DNA of 64,000 nt, taken from positions 62,551 through 126,550 of the forward strand of contig CAJNOP010000107.1 in the NCBI GenBank assembly GCA_905250075.1, in the 5' to 3' direction. The DNA comes from Rotaria sp. Silwood1 (lineage: Eukaryota; Rotifera; Eurotatoria; Philodinida; Philodinidae). Below are positions 33,628 through 45,028 of this stretch, piece after piece. The notes under the pieces are model-generated. The model made no database searches, was not told the DNA's origin, and worked only from the letters and a program-made list of their open reading frames with translations. The stretch's first letter is position 1. Each line of letters starts with the position of its first letter. The translations under genes were made by a program, and so were the position numbers.

Positions 33628-35571
33628 TTGTTTGAACATTTATCCGTAGAACTTTTTCATCTTATTTTTGAATATTTGACTCGTCATGATCTACTCTTAG
33701 CTTTCAACAATCTTAATCAACGATATACGGCCATACTTACTCAACAACCACTTTGCTTGCCTAATAATCGACACATGAACTTCAATCGGACCGAATCACA
33801 TTTCACAAATTGTTTATCTTAATCTATCGGAACGACGTACTCCACATGCATTCGACTTATTTCTTTCTGTAGTACCTCTCGAAGCACACAATTGGCCTGC
33901 ACTGAAAGCAGTTACCATCGAAGATATTCCATGTCATGCACTTAGAATTGTTATTGGATGATAATTCGCTTTTATCTACTGCTCATTTACTCTCGATCTA
34001 TATAGGTTTTGGTCCATATCATCGTTTTGAATATAACATCTTCGATTTCAATGTAATTATTACAGTGTTTGAGGGTCTATCTGAATTACACTCGCTCTGC
34101 TTACGTATGAACACTCATACGAACAACAACTATTTTTTCAATTTCAACCGATACTGTCCTTCTATGGTTATTCATCAAAACTTGCATACATTTACGATTA
34201 ATGAATATTCAAGGGGGTTGTTTGTCCTGATGCTGAACGACGGTCATTTGTTTCAACTGTGTCCTTTGCGTGCTTCTCTTCAGTGGTAAGTGACAAATAT
34301 TCTAAACAAATATATATTTTCATTATTTTTTAGTACACACGAAGGTGTAGTAATCGAACCACCATGTTCAACACCATTAAAATCAACTTCAGTACCCAAA
34401 CTACGTCACATTAGTATTAAAATAATGGTTGGCCTTTCTTGAGCTCTAGCTTATTTTTAAGATCTTCAACATCACAGTCCACTCGAACAGTTCAAGTTAT
34501 CTGAACATACAAGATTTACTCTGAATAGTAGTTTTCCACGAGTAACTGCATTAAAACAATGACCGACATTAAATAAATAAAACGAATTTACATTTCAACT
34601 GAAGTTGTCTGTAGATTCCGTACGTGGTGCATAAGAAATTCAAAAGATTGTGGTTATCGAATATATACCAAGACATGGGTAATGATTCATCAATCTATTA
34701 TAGAAGTATTAATCTTAACTATTTAACACCAAATAATAAATATAGCAACAACAAAAATCTTAGCCTCGAAGCTATTTAAGATGAACCAGTCAACGAATAT
34801 GTTGTAGAGGTAAGATAAAACCAAAAAGAATTGGCTTACAAAAAAAAAAGAATATTTGTTTCGACTTTCAGATGGAAATTATTGACATGGATTATGTCGA
34901 ATAGGAACTACTCAAAGATATTCAAACAGTTCCTTGTTGGCATTGTCTAAGAAAAATAATCGTTAAAGATGATTATCCAGACGACACGTAAGTTAACATG
35001 ATCACATAAAATAAAGATTTATTAAATATATTTTCGTTATAATATAGTAATATGCTTGGTGAAAATATTTCACATTTACTTCATATTGCTCAACGTTCAC
35101 CACATTTTCGTGAAACTTTATATAGATGCAAATCTAGATATAGGTCGTATTCTTTCATCAACTGCTCAACTTTGTATTTTACTTATGTCTCAACTCGAAA
35201 TACTTTATTTTACTGCAAAAAATTCGAATTGTTCATTTGATGATCTCGTTGAAATTGTTGATACGCTTTTTACTTATTCATCATTGTCATCACTCATAGT
35301 GAAACAATTCACATTAAATGTTGATGGACATTCAAGTTCATGGCTTATTATTGACCATTGAGTCGATCAAATTGGAAAGATCTTAGATCATTTTTCAGCA
35401 CTTATTCATTTCACTTTATATTATGAACATGCTGCAGTATCTCAAGATAGTATCTATAGTTTATCGAAATTAGCTCCAGAATGGTACATCAGATCGTTAT
35501 TCCTACGGCCAGATTTGATTGCTTCATTAGAGTATAGACATAAGCCACATTCGCTTGATATTTGGTTGTAA
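33628..35571 (+). pseudogene. F-box/LRR protein pseudogene
   Basis: Starts with an F-box (LFEHLSVELFHLIFEYLTRH), but the first codon is TTG, so the ATG seems lost. Frames then switch near 33800 and again near 33930. Later segments carry LRR-like text (LSELHSLCLRMN, SALIHFTLYYEH). Intron-like joins occur near 34287-34334, 34800-34870 and 34990-35047. In-frame stops occur at several points in 34440-34920 and 35358-35360. Exon order and length match the F-box family seen elsewhere here, so this is a decaying full-length copy. Confidence 0.7.
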
Positions 35572-36337
35572 ATATTGTTTTGAAATAAAAACGAAATATA
35601 GAATAATGCATATTGTCTTTTATCACTGTAACAGATGAACATAGTAAAGATAAAGAATCTATATCAGTGATGAATAATCATAAACTTCTTGTAATAATAT
35701 ATCCAATTGGATTTCGAGTTGAAAGCAAAAAATATTCGAATTTCTATCGCGATCAGAATATATTAGCGCCTAACGTTCCCATTATCTTTGTATGATACGT
35801 TGACACTTGTAAAATCTTCTGCATTCATATACCTCTCATGATTCGTCATGACAGCTTATTTTTTTTAGCAAATAGCCCACGTTGACCCATTGACTTGAAG
35901 AAAATGCAAAATAAGGTTGTTAGGGCAAAATGACTACGTCGAACTATAGGTTCTATGATTGGTTTCGAATTCGTTGTTGATGGTGCCATTTGGACAATTA
36001 GCAGCAGCAGCACCGTCACCATCACTTTTTGATGGACATAATCCGTCGTCAACGCCACTCAAATTTGCAAGTCTTTCTCTAAATATACCCGTATTATCAG
36101 AAACAAATCAGCTGCATCAAAATTTCAACAGGCTCAGAAAATGTCGGATGTTGAACAAACGCCACATGGGAATATCGTCTCCAATTTCACTCAAGCTTCA
36201 GGTAAGTTCGGGATATCATATCATAGGTACATAAGTTTGCAGTAGCTTTCTCGTTATCTTTCTAGTCAAAACTGTCAGTTGCATTTTGATTTCAGCGTTT
36301 TTTAGTGATCATCACTATACGAACTTCATTGAAAAAC
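35572..36337. other. Possible orphan exon(s), unrecognised
   Basis: At 35959-36200 two frames look coding-like. One reads an Ala/Ser/Pro-rich stretch with PFGQLAAAAPSPSLFDG. Another, after an acceptor-like TTATCAG at 36098, runs to a GTAAGT donor at 36201. I could not join these to a neighbouring gene. They might be a 5' part of the YTH gene or an unrelated remnant. Confidence 0.25.
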
Positions 36338-37480
36338 TAAAGCCCTCGACACATTAGAAGATCCCCTCAAAAAACCGATATTTTGAAATAGTTTCTGGGG
36401 ACTATTGACTTTTTTAGTATTCAAGTCCATAATTATGTCTAAATTCAGTACGAACAATATTTTGCTTCCGTCCATATCAACGAAGTGTCAAATCTGAGCG
36501 AGTCAAATGTTGAGAAGCGGTTAATAGGAAACATCTGTCTATTAAAGATTGGGTTTCTTTGTTGAAAACATTTCGTGGAGTCATCTTAGTACTTCTTTGC
36601 AGCTTACTCTGAAAACATTCTACAGGTTCTATACACGAAAAACACTATTCCATGGTCATAGGATCTAATGAACACAGTTCATATTCGCGCGTGTAACACC
36701 CTCAAGAGATCTTTGTACAATAACAACAGATTAGGTAAAATGCTGCTGTGTATTAATTAAAAGATCTCTTCATCTTCGACTTTCTTCTAGAAAATCAGAA
36801 ACGTTTGTGCCACAAAAGAGTCTTTCATAATTGAAGAAAACAACTTCATGTATATACGTCGTGGTTTTATATGTGAGAACTTCTTTTGAGTTCGAGAACC
36901 CATTTTTTTCTCAATAAGATCCAAAGGCATTTTTCGAAATAGATACAAAAGAAAATACAGAGTATGTATTCAACTGCTGATTTTCTATAAATGGATTCTT
37001 CACAAGATAACCTTATTCATTGAAGTTAGCTTGAGACTACTAACTATGCTACTGGCAGAATTCACTGTGAACGAATTACATCTATGCTCATCAAATCTCC
37101 ACATAAGCAACTGAATTAAATGAGTTTGATTATAAAAAAATTAATTTTTTTTTATTTATTTAGTTATTGCAAAGATAAAATGTTGCCAGTGATAGATCTT
37201 AGCCTTGAGTATAGTTCTAAGAACACTTCTTATTAACAATGGTCTGCCCTATTGCACAGGATAGTATCTGTCTCTTTTATATTCTACACACATGAAGTAA
37301 GTAAAGCAAACTCATTTACTCACGATATATGGGACAAAAATCAAGTGAAACTAGGATTTGTTGGTGGGACTGCCAAAAAATATGATCTTTTTTAGGGACG
37401 CACTAGAAGACCCCCCTTTTAACTTATGAACGATAGATAGAATAGAAGATCCCGGGTCTTCTAATGTGTCGATGGCTTTA
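36338..37480. mobile_element. Non-autonomous TIR element, ~1.14 kb
   Basis: The left end is TAAAGCCCTCGACACATTAG. The right end in reverse complement is TAAAGCCATCGACACATTAG, followed on both sides by AAGA(T/C)CC. A TA target duplication is possible (TA at both outer edges), which would fit a Tc1/mariner-type element. No transposase frame was found inside. It lies 300 bp upstream of the first recognised YTH exon. Confidence 0.75.
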
Positions 37481-37787
37481 CTTAGCCTGTAACCAGAATA
37501 AACCTTGTCTGCAATTATACATTGAGGATGGGTTGGTGAACGTGTAAGTCTTCTTTTCATCCATATCTGTTACCCACACTCCAATAACAAGCGCACTAAT
37601 TCTCTCAGATTGTTGATAGAATTCTTCATGATAAATTGAATGATATAATAGGTTCAGTGAAATTTGTTAAAAATTTATGACTAACTTCTAGATTTAGTAG
37701 CCATAGTGTGAAAGTGAGACGAGTTTCTATTAACTTCTGATACACGTCCGATAATTGGCAACAGGAACTCATTTATAATTATCTTAG

Positions 37788-40700
37788 ATTCCACAAAAAC
37801 TGCTACACCTCGACGTATATTCAGCGATGTGGCTTATTTTTTAATGAAAAGTTGGAATGAAGGAAATATTTCATTGGCTAAAGCTAAAGTAAAGTTACTT
37901 TTATGCATATTTGATACTATTTTGATTTTTAAGGGTGTATGGTCAACACCATCACATAATGAAGATAAATTAAACCAAGCTTTTCGAGTAAATATTTTTC
38001 AAGAAAAAAGAAAAAAAAACACATATATTTCACATATTTAGGATCATCAATATGTCATTTTAATTTTTTCCGTAAACAGCAGTAAAGCTTTTCAAGGTTT
38101 TGCTTTTATATCATGTGAAGCTCGTCATGATAGTCAACCTATAGATTTGATTTTACCACCCGGCAAAAGTAATCGTAATTTTTCAGATGATATTTATATT
38201 CGTTGGGAGACTTGGTATGTATTTATCTGTCATTTTTTATTTGAAAATATCTAATCTATTTACCATTTCATTCAATGAATATTTTATTTTTAGTCAAAGT
38301 TTACCATTTTGTAAAACATTACATTTGTTAAATTCATGGAATGAGAACAAGCCGATTAGCATAAGACGTGATGGTCAGGTAGTAGAATTACATATACGAA
38401 GATTTGTTTTTATATGACAGTTGTTATATTTCAAGGAAATTGAACCACGTTGTGCTGAAGCTTTATGTCGTTTATTTCCATCAGATCCAACAATCGACAT
38501 AATATCAGTAACAACAGAAGTTAAAAACAACAAAAAACATAATTCATCTCGATCTCAGTCACACTTACCATTTCCGATAAATGTTTCTTCATCATCACCA
38601 TTGGAAACCTCGCCGGCATCATTATTAATAATTAAAGGGCAAACATTAAAAGATCGTAATCATCGTTCATTACCAAATCATAGACATCGACCAATGTCAT
38701 CAGATTTTTCATCTCGTCATTCATCGAATCGTTATCGTCATCGATCACCTTCAAATCATAATCGTCATAGGTCAACCATCACTCTTTATTTAATAATTAT
38801 TCGTCTTACATATTGGACTATCATATACTCTACTAATCTTATTCAGTATAGAACTTTTAACAAGGATGTTGCCTGATAGAGGTATTCTTTCGTTTTTCCA
38901 AACATCATTGATTAGATATATATCTAACATGCACATATTACGATGTGTATATACAATATGAAGCTGGCTTTCTTTTGTGAACTTTGAAATAAATAAATAT
39001 GAAAGCAAGACATTTTACACACGTATTCATCGAAGAACTCTTATGACTATTATAAAAAGAACTGTTTGTTTAGCAGGCTATTGTATAGATATATATATAT
39101 ATGTACCGGGTAAGGCACAATAATTGCTACGGTTATTATTTTTCAAGTATTTCAACATAGATATATTGTATAATCTTAATTCCTGTTTTTAAAGGATGTG
39201 CTGTAAAATTTTCCACAAGAATGAAAATGAGAAATCCTACTGAGTTAGCGTAATGATTTTTTATAATCAAAAAGTCTTCTACTTGTTTCAATTAAAAGTT
39301 TTAATGATTTTATCATTTGTTTTGTAAAAGAAAAAAACAATTGAACTAAAATAACATGAAGTTCATGAAAACGATGATAACTGTTATGTTATCAACAACA
39401 ACCGAATTTCTTAGAGAAAAGATTTGATAACGTTGCAAACATAAGTTTTGATCGTCAAATAACCGATCTGATGTTCATATTTGTTTCTCTTCGAACGTTA
39501 GGACATTTCATTATCATACAGTGCATAAGTTTTAGTCTTATAAAAAAGATCATCGAACTAACTCAATAGAATTTCTCATTTTCATTCTTATGAAGAATTT
39601 GATAGTGTATCCTTTAAAAATAGAAATAAAGATTATACAATATATCTATGCTAAGATACTTGAAAAATACTAACTGTTGTCATCATTAGAATTCACCCGA
39701 TATATATTTTACTATTTTTTGTAAGAAAAAAAATAAGAACAAACACTATCGCTTCCTCCCAAACCATTTTATTAACTAAATCGATTCATTTTTTATCTTG
39801 AGTATTAGATAGATGATGAATATTGAAAAGGAAATAAGTTTTCTTATATATATGTATACGAAATAAATTATAATGAATATAATCAAAAGAGATTTAGTTG
39901 TCATATTTTGTTAATCTTAATTTAGACATCAAAAATCAAGAAGTTGAGAACGTGAAAATCAAGATTTACGGCAAAAACGACGACGATCAAGTATGTTTTA
40001 TTTTCTAGTCATTTTGTATTAGAATAGAAAAAAAAACAAATGTTAAATTCTGTTTTGCCACTTAATGAGACTTGAAATTCAGTCATATTTCAATATATTC
40101 TGTTTAAAAAGTTCGCAAATACATTTCTACTTTAGCCTTTTACGAAATTATGATTGATTTTTATGGTTGTAGATGCAGGTACAACAAAACTTAGTTTCAT
40201 TTTGGAGATAATCTAACTATGAGAAAATGGCATAGGAATTCCTATTGATCAGTTCTTGATGTTATTCTAAAAATTTTAATGTAATCTTCAATAGAATAAC
40301 CGAACTTATCTCTTTCAATTAATTTTTATGTGAATTTCAACTTTTATAATCATTCCTTAGGATCATCACATTCAGATCATGGACGCAAAAATAGTTCAAA
40401 TCGAAAACATTTACATCGTAGTAATGATGATGAAGTATCATACAACAATACTTACAAAACGATAACAGAAATTACTAGTGAAGTAATATAAAAACAAAAT
40501 TTTTGTTTTGATTATTCATATTTATATAATCTATTCTCGTTTAGACATATGAAAAATACATGACTCATTTGATTCTAACTCATACACAGTATGCTGGATA
40601 TGGTACAACTATGTTTCCAGCTGGAGTAAGTTTTTAAAAGTGAGAAATGTAAGGTTCAATTTCGATTGTATTTTTTGCTAAATAAAAACTTGTGGATTAT

Positions 40701-40907
40701 ACTATACTATAAATTCACTCAATTATTTAATATTTGCTCTCTTAGGTCTATCATATGTCTTACGGTCCAACTAGTTTTTATTCAATAGAATATGATCATT
40801 GCGGTATACCAATAGCAATGCAGAGTGAAGATTATGGAATTGCAATGAATATGTATTCTTCTCAGCCGACATCCTCCATGTCATCTCGTTCGCAAAAATC
40901 CAACTGA
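37788..40907 (+). CDS. YTHDC1-like YTH-domain m6A reader (5' end not found)
   Basis: Nine exons: 37788-37888, 37934-37987, 38042-38214, 38294-38378, 38436-38770, 39926-39990, 40361-40482, 40545-40625, 40746-40907. All junctions have GT..AG ends and compatible phases. Exons 1-5 encode a YTH domain (ISLAKAK/GVWSTPSHNEDKLNQAFR, VILIFSV, FQGFAF, LNSWNENKPISIRRDGQ), closest to nuclear YTHDC1. The tail is Ser/Arg/His-rich and then Tyr/Met/Pro-rich, as in YTHDC1. Against human YTHDC1, cage Trp377 is kept, but Trp428 is Leu and Leu439 is Phe. One in-frame TGA (39945-39947) interrupts the RS-like exon. No start exon was recognised, so the gene may be 5'-truncated. The role would be binding m6A RNA in the nucleus if functional. 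Confidence 0.8.
39105..39700. mobile_element. Fold-back (MITE-like) element in a YTH gene intron
   Basis: The left arm (39105-39198) and right arm (39609-39700) are inverted copies over about 90 bp (core TATATTGTATAATCTT, TTTTTAAAGGAT). Outer ends are ACCGGGT and ACCCGA beside (TA)n runs. It sits in the 1.15 kb intron between the fifth and sixth YTH exons. The other introns of the gene are far shorter. Confidence 0.75.
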
Positions 40908-42661
40908 TATAACTAAAACATTTTCCATTGTTTTTTTTTTTAAATAAAAATATATCTTTTTCCAATTGATATGAACAAGAAATCCGCGCATTTCTTCATC
41001 ATACAATCAGATTGTGGGTGTTGGTATTAATTGTGAAAGAATAATAGAATGAAAATTGATTATTCTGTACATCTTATTTCAAATTCAAGCTGAGATGTGA
41101 GTTATTCAATTCATTTTCAATCCAATCTTGGGAATTTTCTTAACTTTAACTATTGAAAATTTTAATTTAGACTATTGTCTAGATAAATATTCGTTGCAAT
41201 ATCATATCATTCGAAAAAATTGATGATAAGAAAAAAAAATGAATTCTTCATTGATTAAGCGATTTCACAACTGAATAAACTTCAGTATTTCAACAGCATC
41301 TCATCAAAAAAGTTGTTCTCATGTGATTCAAATAGACTACTGACGAGACGATGAACTAAAGTGAAAGAAATCTTTTCGCGAATAGAATCAATTTGTCATT
41401 GTATTAAACACGATATTCTTCAATGTAAAAATGATATCATATTATTTCGAAAAAAATTTTATTTGGAATCAAACATGACAATAGTGCGAAGAGAAATCTT
41501 TCAGATTTTTTCGTCAAAATCGTAATATTAAAGAATGAAATACTATCGATAAATTCGAACAAAAATTTCTCTTAAGATGAATGTTCATCGAGATCGAACA
41601 AATATCGATTTATGTCATGAATCAATCACGCTGGTGAACCTAGAAAACTCGAACGAATTATTCGAATACTTCGAAATCTTTCCACACAGTTGTTCTGATA
41701 TATCGATTGTGACTGATCGTATAGTCAAACATTTCTGACTTGAAACATCGAAATCATTCATCATCTCTAATCCTTTTATAAACAGTTTATATTTCGATTA
41801 TTGAGATTCGGATGAAAAGGATTCGTTCTAATAGCACTTTAGAATTTTCGAATTTCTCTAAAATGATAGATTTATTATAAACATACACGAAAATCTAAGT
41901 AAATATTTTTGCAGTGCGAATCGAATCAAATCGAATTGAGATTTTTTCATACTTCAAAAGAATGGGAAAATTTGCCGAGTTATTCCATTAAATATGGGAC
42001 AAAATAATAGGTATGTTAACAATTGCTATTGTTCGATCTGTTATAAACTTCTGTAACTGTGAGTCATCACAACAAATGTTCGTTAGCAAAAAAAAACTAG
42101 AAAAAGTCTTAATATTACAATCTAAAAAGAAATTTGGTAATGTAGTATAAATATGATTCTCTTTTTTCTTAAAATGAATAACCTAAAGAGAAACAAAAAT
42201 TTTTTTTCCATGATTACTTATTTTTTCTTTCTTTTCTGTTTCGTATGCGGCTTTTTTCATATATCAATACTAGAAAAAAAAACTATGTCATGATGACACA
42301 GATAGTCTCTGTGTTGAAACACACCCGTCCTCTTTCGTTGTTCTATTCGATTTGCTATGACGAGATGAATCATTGGATCATTTCTCAGGATTTCATCAGC
42401 AAGGAAGTTGCCTTCTTTGATTCATTTATTTTCGTCTCTGGTTCGATAAAAATATAAACAGTATATATTAGGGTTTCCGGATGTAATGTAATGGGAAGAA
42501 AAAGTATTTCATGCGACAAATAGTGGGTATCATCCCATCCGGAGTTGCAGTATATATTTCATTCGTTTATTTCTTTCCATCATTAAAATAACTAGACAGA
42601 CTTGTATATCTCAATAAAAAAAAAAGAATTTTATTTTATTCTTTCAATCAATCCAGAAACC
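40908..42661. other. Intergenic, no recognisable gene
   Basis: AT-rich DNA between the YTH and hexokinase genes, presumably holding the hexokinase promoter. The frame at 42245-42457 has no motif. Confidence 0.5.
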
Positions 42662-44227
42662 ATGTCATTCAATTTTCTTCAAATATTCCAAGATGATTTA
42701 ATTCCATCTATGATATCGAAAGCTGCATATGGACTGGCAACAACATGTATTCTTGGAGCTGCTGCTTATGCTGGATATCGTGTAGGTGCACCAGAAAAGT
42801 ACCAAACTAGAAAACATCTAAATCCAGAATTGAATGAACAAATCAAGAAAGTTGTAGATTCATTAAAAATAAGTGATGATCAACTCATAGATATAATGCA
42901 GATGTTAGAAGAAGAAATGAATGCTGGTCTTTCACTATCAAGACATCAACATGCAACAGTAAAAATGTTTCCATCATATGTACAAAATATTCCAAATGGA
43001 AGAGAAACTGGTCAAGTACTTGCACTTGATTTAGGCGGAACAAATTTTCGTGTACTTCTAATTGATTTACATGGAGATTCAACAATAGATTTAACGTCTA
43101 AAATTTTTATTATTCCACAATCAATTATGATTGGTGATGGAAAATATTTATTTCATCATTTAGCTGAATGTTTACATGAATTTATGGAAAAAGAACATTT
43201 ATTAAATACTGGAATATGTTATCCATTAGGTTTTACATTTTCATTTCCTTGTCAACAAGAAGGTCTTGCATCAGCACGATTAACAACATGGACAAAAGGT
43301 TTTAATTGTTCTGGTGTTGTTAATGAAGATGTTGTAAAACTTCTACAGGATGCTATTAATGAAAAACAAATAAATGCAAAATGTGTAGCTCTCGTAAATG
43401 ATACAGTTGGAACATTAATGTCTTGTGCTTATAAAGATCCATCAACAGCCATTGGTCTCATATTAGGAACTGGAACAAATGCATGTTATATTGAAAATTT
43501 AGATAAAGTTGGTACATGGAATGGTAATTATAATGAACCAAAACAAGTTATTATTAATACAGAATGGGGTGCTTTTGGTGATAATGGTTGTTTAAATTTT
43601 ATCCGAACAAAATATGATGAAGAAGTTGATATTTCATCAATTAATCCTGGTAAACAAATTTTTGAAAAACTGATTTCAGGAATGTATATGGGTGAAATTG
43701 TTCGTTTAATAATACTGGATTTAATTCAACAGGAATTAATTTTTCTTGGTCATCGTAATACATATAGAGATTATGCAACACCACTTTATAATTATGGAGG
43801 TTTTCATACAAAATTTGTTTCAACAGTTGAAACCGATGAAGGTATTCAATTTTCAAATACACGTCGAGTACTTGAAAATATTGGTATAGAAAATCCTACA
43901 TATGATGATTGTGCTATCGTTCAATATATATGTCGACAAGTTTCAAAACGAGCTGCTAGATTAGCTGCTGCTGGTTTAGCTCTATTGATTAATCGAATTG
44001 GAAAATCTCATATTACTATTGGTATTGATGGATCACTTTATCGATATCATCCACATTTTAAAGATAATATAGAAGATTGTATAGAAACATTGGTTAATAA
44101 AGATTTTCAATTTACATTAACTTTATCTGATGATGGTAGTGGTAAAGGTGCTGCTATGGTTGCTTGTGTTGCTGATACTTCTCCGTACAAAGAAACTCGT
44201 GTATATGATGAAGAAATAATTAACTAA
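42662..44227 (+). CDS. Hexokinase, single exon
   Basis: 521 residues from ATG 42662, chosen because the upstream in-frame extension is A/T-rich leader without an earlier ATG. Phosphorylates glucose and other hexoses with ATP. Residues 122-130 are LDLGGTNFR (phosphate loop). FSFPCQQE (193-200) and WTKGF (210-214) form the sugar site. NDTVG (246-250) carries catalytic Asp247. GTGTNACY, NTEWGAFGDNG and SDDGSGKGAA complete the ATP and sugar lobes. All key motifs are intact. An N-terminal extension with a hydrophobic segment (about 20-40) precedes the core and could target mitochondria or membrane (inference). Length is close to the ~50 kDa single-domain hexokinases. Lack of introns is notable beside multi-exon neighbours. 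Confidence 0.95.
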   Translation: MSFNFLQIFQDDLIPSMISKAAYGLATTCILGAAAYAGYRVGAPEKYQTRKHLNPELNEQIKKVVDSLKISDDQLIDIMQMLEEEMNAGLSLSRHQHATVKMFPSYVQNIPNGRETGQVLALDLGGTNFRVLLIDLHGDSTIDLTSKIFIIPQSIMIGDGKYLFHHLAECLHEFMEKEHLLNTGICYPLGFTFSFPCQQEGLASARLTTWTKGFNCSGVVNEDVVKLLQDAINEKQINAKCVALVNDTVGTLMSCAYKDPSTAIGLILGTGTNACYIENLDKVGTWNGNYNEPKQVIINTEWGAFGDNGCLNFIRTKYDEEVDISSINPGKQIFEKLISGMYMGEIVRLIILDLIQQELIFLGHRNTYRDYATPLYNYGGFHTKFVSTVETDEGIQFSNTRRVLENIGIENPTYDDCAIVQYICRQVSKRAARLAAAGLALLINRIGKSHITIGIDGSLYRYHPHFKDNIEDCIETLVNKDFQFTLTLSDDGSGKGAAMVACVADTSPYKETRVYDEEIIN

Positions 44228-44824
44228 ATTTATCCATGTTTATTTTTTTTTCGCTTTCTTGTTTTCTGTATACATAATGTTTATATCATGTATCATTTTA
44301 ACTCTCTATCTTTAGACTATATTTTCTGCTTTTTTAATAAGTAAATAATCAAGAGAAAGCAATAAAAACCAGATAACAATCATGAACAAAAACTCTTACC
44401 CTATTTTACCAAGAGATCAACTGTTTTTTTTTCTGAAGATGTTGTATTAGTAAATAAACAGAAGCGCGTAGAAACTAAACAAGTTTCTCTACCGTAAAAT
44501 ATTTGAACTTATAGCAATTGATTTATAACTCAGCTAGTTATCATCATTTCCTTCCGAAATTGGTCCATACTCTTTGATCTGGCATATAACCAATCAGGCA
44601 TTAATCATCTACTTTACTTTCATAAATAGTAGAATGGAGAAATACTAAACAAAATTTTCTGTTAGAACATATAGAATTTAATTTTTTACAAATCTTATTT
44701 CGTTTAATTTAAAATAATGAAAATAAAATTCTTATAAACAAGATTATATGATAGAGTGAATGGTAATATTCAATTCAAATGCATGATATAAATTGAGAAG
44801 CAAAAAAAAAAAACAACTGAAAAA
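44228..44824. other. Intergenic
   Basis: 3' flank of hexokinase. AATAAA-like signals are abundant in the AT-rich DNA. Nothing else was seen. Confidence 0.4.
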
Positions 44825-45028
44825 TCAAATTTCTTTTTAAAATTATCATATAAACTTTATCGAGAAGATCGTGCATTTTATATATGTCAATTAAGAAATT
44901 CAATATTTTTTAAATTAGCAATAAAATATGCAACTGAATCACGACAATCAATATTGCAACTACTTATTGTTCTTCTTAATCAATATCATCAACTATTGTT
45001 ATACTATACTCAATATTTAACAAAATGA
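44825..45028 (+). other. Open frame without start codon, unrecognised
   Basis: 67 codons then TGA, with balanced composition (Arg, Glu, Gln, Cys) including LYREDRAFYICQLRNS and RQSILQLLIVLLNQYH. There is no ATG at the start and no clear acceptor. It may be an isolated exon or remnant. Confidence 0.25.
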
